Source: Eleusine coracana subsp. coracana (lineage: Eukaryota; Streptophyta; Magnoliopsida; Poales; Poaceae). From it: DNA of 64,000 nucleotides. Location of the stretch: the NCBI GenBank assembly GCA_032690845.1, contig CM064424.1, positions 50,605,511 to 50,669,510 on the forward strand, read 5' to 3'. Within the stretch, counting starts at the first letter, position 1, and every line of letters begins with the position of its first letter. The translations under genes were made by a program, and so were the position numbers. Below are positions 12,366 through 22,957 of the stretch, in pieces. Below the pieces are notes generated by a model that saw only the letters and a list, made by a program, of their open reading frames with translations, made no database searches and had not been told where the DNA came from.

Positions 12366-12933
12366 ACTTAAATATTCCTTTGTATACGTATACATTATTC
12401 ATGAATGAAACTTTGGTCTTTTTGATGAAAGATTTTTTGATGATTTTCACTCTATATTGTCTTGATTCCTTAATTTATTTTATTAAACAATCGAGCCAGG
12501 AGGCTAGTAATAATGTCCCACCTCAGTCTAACAGTATTTTGGTTTTGGACTACTGTCTGACCGATTTCTTCTCTTTGAACACAGTCTTCATTTTCTTAGT
12601 CTAACGTCTATACATTATGGTTATATACTTTATATTGCACATCAGACTACCACTACACTAAACCTAGAGCCAAAGTGCGAGAGGTCATGTGTTGATTGGT
12701 CGACTCTGCTTGTTACGCGGTTATGAGTCACAACCTAAAATGTTAAGGTAGACCGATACAATTTGAGTTTCTCAATGATAGAAACATACTTATGACATTT
12801 TTATCAATCTTTTAAAGTTGATAAGCATGAAACCAGATTACATACAGGTAACATTGATTCATTACATAGATATTGCTAATGATCTCTAATATTACAGGAT
12901 TTACAGCTCCTTTGAAGGAGAGGAAGATTCAGC
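12366..12933. other. Element A spacer between integrase and the antisense gene
   Basis: AT-rich sequence between the end of pol on + and the end of the antisense gene on -. No coding frame on either strand looks real. Polyadenylation signals of both converging units would fall here, but I cannot pick them. Confidence 0.5.
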
Positions 12934-15746
12934 TCATAGCTCAACCTCAGGAGTTGCTGGAGGAGTAGGCACGGTCGGATTGATCTCTATATTGTCGACC
13001 AAGGCTCGGGAAGTCTCCAGCATGGAATCCAAGAGCAATTGGCATTGGTGGTCGGTCAAGTCTGGGTTGAAGCCTCCTTGATCTTGTCCAATGGCAGAGC
13101 ACGAGACCAAGATTGCCAAATCGCTAGAACCTGACTCCCGGGTTCGGTTGCCACTCCTCGAGTGTTATGACCAATATCTTCTGACACATGCTCCAGCAAG
13201 TATTCCAAGGAACGGCCAGACTGCTCCACTCGGTCGACATGGACATAGTCCATTGCCTTTCGAGTGGCGTAAGATAGAGCTGCGAATGATAATTTTTGGT
13301 CAGTATGATCAAAAGAGGAATCAAGCAGATGTGAGAAATAATGAAGGTCTTACTGGCAAGTTTACATTTGAAGGATTTGGAGGTGCTCTTAGCTTCCTCT
13401 ATGTTGGTGTCAGCCTCCTTCAGCTCCTTCTGCAGCCGAGTGATCTCAGCCTTCTGGTCCTCGACCGACTTGGAGAGTTTTCCTTCTCAGTATTCAAGGC
13501 ATTGACAAACCTTTGCTTATTGGAAGTTAACTTCTCCAGGTCGGCAACCTTCTGGTCACGAGCTAAAAGACAAACATTTGAATCTTTAGCGCTAGAGTGA
13601 TTGGTTGGTTATTTAAACAAAATGGTGAGTGATCTTACCAGCTAAATCTTCACGGCCTTGGTCATTTCTCTTTGGTTGGTCTGCAGCTTTTCAATCTCCT
13701 TCTATGCTTTGGAGAGCTGCTGAGCGGTGACTAGTAAAACACCAGCAAAGTGTTAGTCTTACTTAAAGACTTTAAGACCAAAGAGTTTAGGACGTACCAA
13801 AAGTCTCGGCTTCAAGGTATTCCACCCTAGCCTGTTTCCTCTCTACGAGAGCATACATTTTCTGTACACAAAAAGGGGTTAAGCTTAAAGGCAAGATTAA
13901 GACAAAGCAAAAGCAGAGTATTGAAGTACCTTGCTAGCTTCTCGATGTTGATGCATGCTTTTCATGTCCTCCACCTCGGGCCGACCGAGTAAATCTGCAG
14001 ATAATATCGCCTTACCTTTGACAAGAGGTGAAAGGACGACGGTAGGAGCAGGTTGTGGTACAGGCGCCAGAATAGGGGCAGGAATTGCCTTGTCAGCTAG
14101 CTTATCCACCTCGGTCGGCGTGTTTGATGACTTGCCGACCAACTTGGGCAGATCAGTCAGGCCAGGAGGAGGTCCAGACCGAGTGTCTCCGGACTCTTGG
14201 GCACTCTGAGAATCACTCGACCGACTACTGTCAAAACAAATATGGAAGAGATTAAGATGTGTTACAGATGGCAATAAGAGACAAGGAGCATAAGGTTAAA
14301 GAATTAACCTAGGAGCCTTCTTGAGTTTGATTCGGCACAATCTCTTCTTCGAAGAAGTCGACTAAGAATCTGTCTCCTTCCTCTTCTGGGCAGATTTTCC
14401 TGCCTAGTCGGTCTGATCCACCCTCCCAGCATCACTCTGAGTTTGGCTCGAGGGCTCCGACTGGCTTGAAGGTCGGTCGGAGGGAGTGGGGGTGAGATGA
14501 CCAGCGTCAGCAGACGACAACTCTTCATCATCATCCTGATCTCCTATATATTGCCATCGGCGCCCAACGGTCTGCTTTACTCGCCGACTGAGGGGAGGCA
14601 GGGTGGTGACCGGGTGAGGACGAGCGCCTATAAAAGAGCTCGAGCCTCCAGTGTCAGTCTGCTTCATCTTCTCAACATAGTTTGGTCCCTCGAAATCGGT
14701 CGGAGGGAGCGGAGGATGAGAAATATAAGTATCCAAATCCTGCATAAGAATCCAAATATCAAGCAGGGCATCAAGACAAGAACATAAAGGATTGCTCAAA
14801 GTAGAATAAGGCTTACTTAGGCCCGCATAGTGCCCGTGTTATACGCCTTCTTGATCAGCGAGTCATCTTGAAGGATATCTCCTTCAAACATTTTTGACAG
14901 GCGTTTCTTATGGAGTTCACCATTCGGCAGGTCAGGCACCTCCCTGGTTTCATCATTATTGACGTAGTTCCACGCCGGTTGACTCTGCAACATCAAGGGC
15001 TGCACTATGGGTACTATGAAGCTTTTGGCAAAGGTAATTCCGTAAATGCCTTCAGCCTTCAAGTCGGCTATCTTCTTTGGTAGAGTGACCACCTGAGGGT
15101 CGGTCGAATCGGGCTTTTCTGTCCATTGCGCCAGATGAATCACCTTGGAACCGGTGAAATCGGCAAGAATAGGGGGAGGGTTGTCACAGTAAAACCACTC
15201 ATCCTTCTAGTTCTTGTTCTCGGTCTTCAACGGCACATTGATGTAGGCCTCCTTCTTACGCAACTGGAAGCCAATGCCGCCAATAGCTACTTGATTGTCC
15301 TGGGTCGGCAGCGGACGGAGGACAAACAGATGGCAGAATAAATTGAAATGGGGAAGGATTCCAAGAAATGCTTCGTACATGTGCACGAAGATGGTGATGT
15401 GAAGAATGGAATTGGGATTGAGGTTGACAAGCTCAAACCCATAAAAGAAAAGGAGCCCGTGCAAGAAGCTGCAGCAGGGGACTCCAAAGCCGTTCTTGAA
15501 GAACGAGCGGAATACAACTATCTGTTTATGAATAGGGATGGAGCAAGATTCACGGGGTACCTTCTAGTCGATCCGCACTTGCTCTGGAAGGATGCCGTCG
15601 ACCACCATCTGATTCATGTCGGCCTGGGAGAGGTTGCTCTTCGAGAACTCCCGAAGCTGCTGCGGGATGTCGATCTCCGATGAGGAGGACGCGGCGGCGG
15701 CAGTGGGAGTGGCAGGGATCGAGGTGGAAACCTTCTTACAACCCAT
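12934..15746 (-). pseudogene. Antisense accessory gene of element A, seven apparent exons
   Basis: Read on -, the ATG at 15746 opens a frame to 14817 with two TAG stops (15561-15563 and 15204-15206). It contains LHGLLFFYGFELVNLNP and FVHMYEAFLGI, which resemble the gypsy-type putative transposase domain (Pfam Transposase_28) known from antisense ORFs of grass Tat elements. Splice-like borders divide the rest: exons at about 15746-14817, 14739-14309, 14227-13930, 13861-13798, 13730-13639, 13562-13354 and 13278-12934, with introns of 67-82 nt (GTAAGC...ATGCAG; GTTAAT...TGACAG; GTACTT...TGTACAG and others). Exons 4-6 encode Leu/Lys/Glu-rich segments likely to form a coiled coil. Exon 3 is rich in Pro and Val. 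Exon phases were not verified. The function is unknown; the name transposase is historical. Confidence 0.75.
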
Positions 15747-15948
15747 GGCGATGATTGTTTTGGGCGTGGCGGATCAAAGGCGGAACCCTATCAAAGGCTT
15801 GGGAGCAAAGCGTGATGAGATCTGCGGTGACCAAAAGTGGTGGTGCTAACCCTAGCTTGAAAGTTGAGTCGAGAACAGAGGAGGCACAAGGAAGACGAAG
15901 GTTTCATGCGCAAATACGGCGTGGATTGAGAGTCAACTTGACGCTGCC

Positions 15949-15955
15949 TTTTATA
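15949..15955 (-). promoter_or_regulatory. TATA box of the antisense gene
   Basis: TATAAAA on the minus strand, in the context GAGTATAAAAGGCAGCG, about 200 bp upstream of the antisense ATG at 15746. It suggests that the antisense gene has its own promoter inside element A rather than using the LTR. Confidence 0.65.
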
Positions 15956-15956
15956 C

Positions 15957-16648
15957 TCCCACTTTTTGACCTAAGGGTCCCATGGGCCAGGGTGGGCCGT
16001 GTAGCTCGGGGGCTTCTTTGATGAGAAGCATTTGAAAAATATTGAACCATATCTATATGATTTGATGATCATGTAGCAAAGGACTTGATGGTCATATGGA
16101 TATAAGTTCAAAGGTTCTGGTATTGATTGAAGTCAATAACCAAATTATCAAAATTGGACTTATGGATAATTAGAGTGACTAATTATTAGGGAAAGGTTGT
16201 ATTATGATTGATGTCATTTAGCTTAGTACCATTATATGATTGATGTCATATTGGTCCGCATGAATTGAATATGATTGATATCATAAAATTCAGACCGACC
16301 AGTCACTCAGACATGGTGAATGTCACTCGGCCTATTTAATAATTGATCGGCAATGCTCAAGCTTTGCAAGTTAACTTACTGGTTTGATGACTAGAGGTCT
16401 GTTAGACTCAAGCTTGATGGTTTGAGTAAATTACATACAAAATATTAAGAGCTAATATAATTAGACTCTTGCATTATTTGTTAAGTCTCCAAATTATACA
16501 AGAGTCAAGGCTACACCTGATCAGGTGCACCTAACCGGTGCACCAGATCTATTAGGAACTTCGATAAAGAGGTCTTCCTAATTTATGATCTACATTGAAG
16601 ATCATTTTGAGAGTTGAAGCTCAAAATCAGGAAGCACTCGGGGGCTGC
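15957..16648 (+). other. Element A 3' untranslated part with palindromes and polypurine tract
   Basis: No coding frame. It is rich in ATTGATGTCAT-type repeats around 16190-16290. The perfect 12-bp palindrome ACCTGATCAGGT (16515-16526) is followed by two GGTGCACC palindromes (16524-16531 and 16537-16544). The polypurine tract GCACTCGGGGGCTGC (16634-16648) abuts the 3' LTR. Confidence 0.65.
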
Positions 16649-17045
16649 TGTGGGATACTTGCCTTCCGGGTATCCTCATACAAGACTAAGTCGGTGGCCG
16701 ACCGGGTACTTCATCAACAAGGAAACCGACCAACTCGACTTGGAGCACAAGGCATGTAGAGATAGACTTTCTATGTAAATCCTAAGGGGTTATGACTAGA
16801 ACTCTTCATGTACCCCCCTACTGACCGGATATATAAGGCGGCAGGGTGCCCTCATCGAGGGACAGGTTGAGAAGTAGACAGAGGTTTTTCCTCAACATCA
16901 ATACAACACACAGAACACGGGACGTAGGGTTTTTACTCTCATCAAGAGGGCCCGAATCTGTATAACTCAGCGTCTTGTGTTACCATCGTAGTTCTTAGTC
17001 TCGACGTAGCCCTATATATTTTACTACCGATCTCAAGCTTCGACA
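16649..17045 (+). repeat. Element A 3' LTR
   Basis: Starts TGTGGGATACTTGCC, ends CTTCGACA and matches the two pieces of the 5' LTR. A TATA-like GATATATAAGG lies near 16828-16838. It is followed by primer-binding and internal sequence instead of flanking DNA. Confidence 0.9.
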
Positions 17046-17144
17046 GTTGGCGCGCCATGAAGGGGGACAAGGCTCGTCGGGATTCTCCGTCGACTACGAT
17101 GGCCAAAATTTCCATCATTTTACTGCCAATATCAAGCTTCGACA
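17046..17144 (+). repeat. Rearranged tail of element A: internal start plus LTR end
   Basis: Bases 17046 to about 17117 repeat the primer-binding region and the first internal bases found at 6364-6435. About 17118-17144 repeat the last 27 bp of the LTR. This LTR - short internal - LTR-end order is what a deleted tandem copy leaves behind. Confidence 0.8.
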
Positions 17145-17423
17145 AAAGTTACATATAATGAAGAACGTAGGAACGAGCTCACCTCTAAATTTAGTCAGCA
17201 TGCACGAGCTCTAGTCATTGGACCTTGCAAGTTAAGAATTGGAGGAATGTTGCATGTATCCTTAGGAGTAATGTCCTCATCAGATTGATTCATGATCCAG
17301 TTGCTGATCAATAGCCGATATTTTGAATATCGTGTTTAAGTGATGCATCGACTTGAGATGGCCGATATTGAGAGCCGATATTTTGAGTATCGTGTTTAAG
17401 TGATGAGAGCCCTTAGTAGAAAA

Positions 17424-17917
17424 CTAATAAAGATAAAGTACTCTGTACTGGACATTACATAAATTTGAGGAAGTTTTCATCAAATACAAAAGGTTAAAGG
17501 AGGAAGACAGGACGATTACGCATAGGTAATCAATTTTAGTGAGACCTATTCTTCTATGACAGCTAGGGGATGAAGATGTAATTAGTAGAATCCCAGGCAC
17601 ATAAAGGTACGTAGAAGAAGGGAAAGATGCGATAGCGGCTTCCTCCGCCTCCCCTACAAGAGTGGCAGTGTCATCAGACATCACCTAACGGACAAGAGGG
17701 AGAGAGGGCCGCTCCACTGATGCCATTCTAGACACATATGCTGATATACAGGGGTAGAAGAATTAGCGAGTTGGCTTCTGGGTAGGAGTAGCTGTAAACT
17801 TTGGATTGAAAGAAGGACTCTAAGGACAAGAGGAGCGAAAAGTATTCGCGACATCCCATTTAGTAGATTTGGAGATAGATGGTCCTTTTCTATCAAGGCT
17901 CTTAATAGAAGCCCCAT
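17424..17917 (-). CDS. Possible antisense gene fragment of element G
   Basis: Two minus-strand ORFs follow each other: ATG at 17917 (78 codons, Leu-rich) and ATG at 17684 (86 codons). They occupy the place, relative to the 3' LTR, where element A carries its antisense gene. A minus-strand TATAAATA lies 50 bp upstream of the first ATG. I recognise no domain, and the pieces could be the decayed first exon of such a gene or chance ORFs. Confidence 0.35.
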
Positions 17918-17966
17918 GGTTGAAGCAGGAGAACAAGATGATGAAGGCGAGGCTGGTGGAAGGAGC

Positions 17967-17974
17967 TATTTATA
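17967..17974 (-). promoter_or_regulatory. TATA-like box upstream of the antisense ORF in G
   Basis: TATAAATA on the minus strand (context CTTATAAATAGCTCC), about 50 bp from the ATG at 17917. The form is that of a plant TATA box, but use is not shown. Confidence 0.4.
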
Positions 17975-18287
17975 AGACCTGAGCTTGGCTTTTGAGGAGG
18001 TCAAACGTTGTGGGAAGTGATAAGGCTTGCATGGAAGCCCGAGGGAGGAGGATAAGCATGACGACAGTCAAAAAGTAAGACCGGCCGAGGCGGTGCAGGA
18101 AACAACAGACTGCAATTAATGGCCATGAGTGCTTGGTTGGTGTACTAAAGACATGACCTAGCGAGTGGGTGACTCCCGATTGATTGCATTTAGGTCATGA
18201 AGCGGCAGGGTAGTGAATAAAGCGGAATAGACAGAGAGATAGAATCCAACACATGAAGGATTTTGTATCGCAAACTCGAGGGGCATG

Positions 18288-19806
18288 TGTTGGCACCGAA
18301 ATTTGGACCGGTCCCAGGGATCAGCCACATGGAGTCACAATCGGCCAGAATCACCAAAGCTCAATGGCTGAAAGGAATAAATTGGGCCCGATAGGGTTGT
18401 TTTATCTCTTTCTATTTAGTTTAAATTTTGTGTAGAAATTAATCTATTCAGTTTGTTTAAGAGTCCTGACCGAGTCAGGTTAGAACCTCTTGCATGGAGC
18501 TTTATAAATATGTAATAGGATCTGTACGTAAAAAACAACACTTTCATTCAATACAATTCAATGCATCACCATCCTTTCCTACTCGACAAAATCCTCGTCT
18601 CGTGCGGGGTGCATCGGCTCTGACCTCGGCGAGAGACTTGGATTAGTCAAACCCGGTAATTCTATCAATTTCAACTAGTACTTTCTCATTAATTTGATAT
18701 TCTAGTTGTTTATCAATAGAATTGCTAGTTATCCGGTAATAAGATCTTTATTTAGCTTGCTCTATCCACTTAGATTATAGTGTTCGTCTCGTGCGGGGTG
18801 CATCGGCTCTGACCTCGGTGAGAGACTTGGATTAGTCAAACCTGGTAATTCTATCGATTTCAACTAGTACTTTCTCATTGATTTGATATTCTAGTTGTTT
18901 ATCAATAGAATTGCTAGTTATCCGGTAATAAGATCTTTATTTAGCTTGCTCTATCAACTTAGATTACAGTGTTGTCTCAGTTAGGTCCGATCTTTTGTGA
19001 TTTTTGTAGATCACATGAGGTGGATTTAGATCTTTTATTCGAGTCACTCTATAGATTTTATTTATAGTTGAATTAAATCTTGTTCCGTTTATCGTGTGTG
19101 GGCACTGTGTCGATTAGGTTCGATCTTCTCGAATCAGCAAGGTTGCATCGACTTTGATCTCTTGCTGGGTAAACAAGACTAGATTCGATCCGGTTATAGG
19201 TAGAGTCGATAGAGTTCCATCAGGATGTTTAGCCGATAGGTTATCATGATTCAATCGATTTTCTAATGCTTAATTCGATTATATCAATTATTTGGTTAGT
19301 CATTTGCCCCCTTTTTGTTGTAATAAGTTAGATCTGTGGTTTTAAAGCATATTTGCAATACCAGCTATTAGATCTATCAACTATGCACTATCGATAGAGC
19401 GAGTTTATGCACCTTTACCGTAGATCCATCGACTTAGCTCTATCGACTTTAGTGTATTGCATCGACTTGGCCAATTATTGTGTGTATATCGTTGATTTAT
19501 CAACTCTGGCCTATTGTTTTGATTTCTTATCTTCATTGAGTTATAGCAGTTTACTTAATTAAATTTGCTGATAAGTCGATATAATCAGCCAATTTGTTTA
19601 TATATTTTTAGTTTTATTCTTATAATAGCATCGACAGGTTTCACATATAGTGACTATCGGCTTTCTTCATCGGCCTGTCCTTGGCTGGTGACCCGTAAAA
19701 TTTGACTGTTTGTCTCTTTGTCAATTTGCAAGGAAAATCGACTGGCACGCCCCGATTTCTTGTAAGCAGATCTCCCAGGTCACGCATGGTGATTTTTGTG
19801 TCAACA
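18288..19806 (+). repeat. Element G 3' LTR (about 1519 bp)
   Basis: Begins TGTTGGCACCG and ends TTTTTGTGTCAACA, so the ends form an inverted repeat (TGTTGgCAC/GTGtCAACA). A TATA-like TATAAATATG lies near 18503-18512. A 189-bp tandem duplication is included (18597-18974). The start and the CCCAGG-containing end resemble the LTR of element C at 28361-31982. Confidence 0.8.
18597..18974 (+). repeat. 189-bp tandem duplication inside the G LTR
   Basis: The block starting GTCTCGTGCGGGGTGC at 18597 is repeated from 18786 with only a few substitutions. A third GTCTC start follows at about 18974, where the similarity ends. Confidence 0.9.
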
Positions 19807-20750
19807 CCTTCATATGGAGATGCAAGGGATTTCTTGATTATCTGGTGCCTTCGATTCTTGGGACACATCTCCTTAGCAACTCACCAGCACATACTCTATA
19901 GAGCTATGGGTCATCCCACACGTGATGTCGACTCTCATAGATGAGGTTCTTCTTGTTCTCCCCTGGTGGTACATTCCCTGTAACAATGAAATTCATAATG
20001 TCTGCATACCAGGGGTTGGATTTGATCACTTGCAGTAGCATGTCATCATGGAGGAAGTCATTTATCAGAATTTTCTACATGTTAGTCACTTGAATACGCG
20101 ACAAATGATCCACAACACAATTCTCTACTCCTTTCTTATCTCTAATTTCAAGGTCAAATTCTTGGAGTAGAAGAATCCATCTAATTGGCCTTGGTTTAGC
20201 ATCTTTCTTAGTGAGCAAGCATTTTAAAGCAGCATGGTCAGTGTGAACGATAACCTTTGCTCCTACTAAGTATGACCTAAACTTGTCGATAGCAAAAACA
20301 ATGACAAGGAGCTCTTTTTCTGTAGTCGCATAATTAAGCTGTACTCCTGTCAAGTTCTTGCTAACGTAGGCTATGGCGTGATGCTTCTTATCTTTGGTTT
20401 GGCCAAGAATGGGCCCAACAGCATAGTCACTAGCATCACACGTGATTTTGAAAGGCAACATACAATCGGGGGTTGAAATATTGGAGCTGAGATGAGTGCC
20501 TTCTTAAGGATATTAAAGGAATGTAGGCACTCATCATTTAAATCAAAGGGAGCATCCTTAGCCAAAAGACTAGCGAGGGGTCTGGTGATCTGAGAAAAGT
20601 TCTTGATAAAATACCGATAAAACCCCGCATGTCCTAAGAAACTACGGATCCCCTTAACACTAATCAGAGGTGGAAGCCTTTCTATGACCTCAATCTTAGC
20701 TCTATCCACCTCAATTCCCCTCTCAGACACAAGGTGTCCTAAAATGATGC
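19807..20750 (-). pseudogene. Element E: Athila-like Ty3/gypsy pol fragment
   Basis: Read on -, RT thumb (LGHLVSERGIEVDRAKI, GFYRYFIKNFSQ), RNase H (CDASDYAVGPILGQ, ATTEKELLVIV, HTDHAALKCL) and the first part of integrase (LYRVCAGELLRRCVP) follow in order. A frameshift lies near 20400-20460 and stops lie at about 20082 and 19900. The style of these motifs is that of the Athila lineage. The fragment is cut on the left by element G's LTR (19806) and on the right by the copia LTR (20751), so it is the oldest layer here. Confidence 0.85.
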
Positions 20751-22546
20751 TGAGAAACCATGTGGACATCTGCCATGGTTTGCAATATATGTGATGAGTA
20801 ATTGACTTGAGCGGATTTGGTGTTGAGTTGAAATGCGTGAATCTTGGGATTGCATGAGTTTGTGCATGTCATGCTTTTGACTAACCGGAGTTGGTGGAGG
20901 TATTGGTGAAGTTGCAGAAGATGGGAAATGTGTTTGCTTGTCTCATGATGTGTAGGTCACTAGAGTCAACTTGGCGGTCAACGGCGAGAGGATCGGGCAC
21001 AAGTATGGGACTTGGTGCCGGACGATCGGGATGTTGGGTGAAGTCAAGGGTGATCCACACCGTACACATGGAGAGGCAAGAAGCATGAACAGTTTTGCGG
21101 TTGAGCCTCGAAACCGTGGTGGTGATGAAGATGGCATGTTGACCAAGTCAAGGCGAGCGGGATGCTAGTGCAAGTGACAAGGGGGGCCGATGGACAGGGA
21201 CCAGGAGAGACTTGCTGGTGGTCAGGATCGCTGGACAAGATGACATGCGTCAACATCGAGAAGTCATGCTTTGAGAAGCGTGCAAGGTGGTTTCCCTATT
21301 TGGGCCTCAAAACCGGTGGCAGTGATTGGAGGTGCACGTGGCACCATCGCGGAGCTTGCGTCGAGGCAAAGCAAAGATGGTAAGGGCCCGATGGCATTCG
21401 GGTGAAGGAAAAAAGGATGGACAAGTTTGCCCTAGGTGGTAGGTGGCAATGTTATGTAGGTCAAGGGTAGTGTGGTCTTTTGGACAATAGGACCCTAATC
21501 CTATATATGGAGAGGTGTGGCTGGTGGGAGAGGTGCCTCTTCCCATTAGCCTTGTGTTAGGACCTCATTTTCAAAGTGCTAGAAGAGGTCTTCATGTAAT
21601 AAAGGAGAGGAGAGGGTGTGTGAGAGACATCTCTTGCTCTTCCAAATAGTGGGAGGAAGAGGGTGGCTTCCTAGCCATGTATCCATGTATTTTGACTTGA
21701 TAAATCAATGATATGAGATTCAAATTCATGCTCAAGTTCTTCCTCTCTCCCTAAATCCCGAATTTCTCTTTTTCCCTATTTTGAGAGCTATTTTCATGGT
21801 GATTTTTTATCTCGATTTTGAGTGAGTTTTGGGATGGATTTTGTGGGGTATCTTGGTGCTATGATGTGCTAGAACAATCCTATATAGGTCCTTGACTGAA
21901 TCAAAGGCACTAGCACCTTCGATTTGAAAAATTTCTTAAGTTTCCCCTTTTTTGGTGTTCTTGGCACAGGATCTGAAATTCATGATAATTCCTTGTGCTT
22001 TTTGAGTGGATCTCTTTAGAGGAGTGTCGTGATGTATTGAGGATGATCCGGTCCAAATTTCGTGATTTTTGGAGTTCGTTTGATAGGGTTTTGACAATTT
22101 TCTTTCTCGAACGGAACTGCTATTTTTTGCCCAGGATAGAACTTCCGTGGCTAGGACAGAACTTTTGTCACCGTGATGGAACTTCCGTCAAAAACCATGG
22201 AACTTCCGTGAGTGACAGTACTCCCGTCACCCGGAACTTCCGTGATTGACAGAACTTCCGTTGGGCACTTCGGAACTTTCGTCAGGCACCACGGAACTTC
22301 CGTCAAGCTCAGTTTTGTGATCTCTCGGATCTTCTTTGTTTCCCTTTTTGTTTCCCTTGTGCTTCTGCTATGTGTCCCTTTGGTTTGAGTCATTCCTAGG
22401 GTTAGCATATCATAAGATGGTGTGTGTAATCTTGGTACTCGGTTATAGGGTGGTTTGGGTTGTAGTTGGGACATAAGCCAAGTTCTTGAGAAGAATTGTA
22501 ATTGGCTCTCATTCACCCCCCCTCTGGTCGCCTTCTCGGTCCTTCA
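20751..22546 (+). repeat. Copia D1 5' LTR (about 1.8 kb)
   Basis: Begins TGAGAAACCATG; the start is set by comparison with the polypurine tract/LTR border of the inverted copy at 32558. It ends GGTCCTTCA, two bases before the primer-binding site. CCTATATATGG at 21500-21510 is the likely TATA box. An array of about nine GGAACTTCCGT-like units lies at 22135-22316. The last 100 bp carry the C-rich stretch often seen before copia primer sites. Confidence 0.8.
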
Positions 22547-22548
22547 AT

Positions 22549-22560
22549 TGGTATTAGAGC
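22549..22560 (+). other. D1 primer-binding site
   Basis: TGGTATTAGAGC, one mismatch from the initiator-Met type TGGTATCAGAGC, two bases after the LTR end. Confidence 0.88.
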
Positions 22561-22609
22561 TGGTTTGATCACTAGTTGACCTTAACCGGTTTTGTGATCC
22601 AAAGGTGAC

Positions 22610-22957
22610 ATGGAGAAACGTGCGATTAAGCTCTGAATGTTTGATGGAGAGGACTTCCCCTACTGGAAGTCGTGGACCAAGGCTTTCTCCTGAGTCAAGG
22701 ACGTGCTATCTGGGACATTGTCGAGGAAGAATACAACATACCTGCCGACCTCAACACCGCTCCTATAGGTGAGTTGAACAGGTATGAACACAACTCCAAA
22801 GCTGTCAACATTCTGCTCTCTGCACTTGGAAGGAGTGAACATGATCGTGTTGCACACCTCTGCTCATGCTATTTGGGATAAGCTTTGCACGTACCATGAG
22901 GGTACCAATCAAGTCAAGTCTATGCATAAGGATTCTTACAATAGACAGTATCAAACC
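22610..22957 (+). pseudogene. Copia D1 gag, N-terminal half
   Basis: ATG at 22610 opens a copia Gag start (FDGEDFPYWKSWTKAF) with an early stop at 22634-22636. Frame changes follow around 22690 and 22865: GRAIWDIVEEEYN, HNSKAVNILLSAL, then AHAIWDKLCTYHEGT. It ends at about 22957 in QYQTF, where the orientation of the coding sequence switches. The residue pattern (GxxYxxW start, AIWDxL) is that of Gag_pre/UBN2-type copia Gag. Confidence 0.82.

Larger units (their letters stand above)
1617..17144 (+). mobile_element. Element A: Tat-type Ty3/gypsy retrotransposon with an antisense gene
   Basis: A near-complete element: 5' LTR (1617-1681 plus 6036-6363, split by N1), primer-binding region, gag-pol on + (6413 to about 12365), antisense multi-exon gene on - (15746-12934), polypurine tract and 3' LTR (16649-17045). 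It lies inside the integrase of element G. I see no clear target-site duplication: CCTAT precedes it and AAAGT follows. The 3' LTR is followed by a second primer-binding region and a second LTR end (17046-17144), so the right end is rearranged. All coding parts carry stops, so it is not autonomous now. Confidence 0.85.
17145..18287 (+). other. Element G 3' internal remainder
   Basis: Sequence between element A and G's 3' LTR. No sense-strand domain is recognisable. The direct repeat GCCGATATTTTGAATATCGTGT (first 20 bases GCCGATATTTTGAATATCGT) occurs at about 17312 and again with one change at about 17372. The polypurine tract ACTCGAGGGGCATG precedes the LTR. An antisense ORF pair with its own TATA box lies at 17424-17974. 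Confidence 0.55.
1..19806 (+). mobile_element. Element G: Tat-type Ty3/gypsy retrotransposon, left-truncated by the window
   Basis: The element is seen in two pieces, 1-1616 (end of pol) and 17145-19806 (3' untranslated part plus 3' LTR), separated by element A. A second RNase H domain between the RT-linked RNase H and the integrase is the hallmark of the Tat lineage. The 3' LTR starts TGTTGGCACC and ends GTGTCAACA, and the bases just before it (ACTCGAGGGGCATG) form a polypurine tract. The right end lies directly against an Athila-like pol fragment, so G was inserted into that older element. The 5' LTR and gag lie outside the window. Joining the two pieces as one element is an inference from order, strand and lineage. 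Confidence 0.7.

Noticed and set aside
22135..22316. GAACTTCC units as heat-shock elements
   Set aside because: A heat-shock element needs GAA and TTC separated by two bases (GAAnnTTC); here the spacing is one base, so the match fails.
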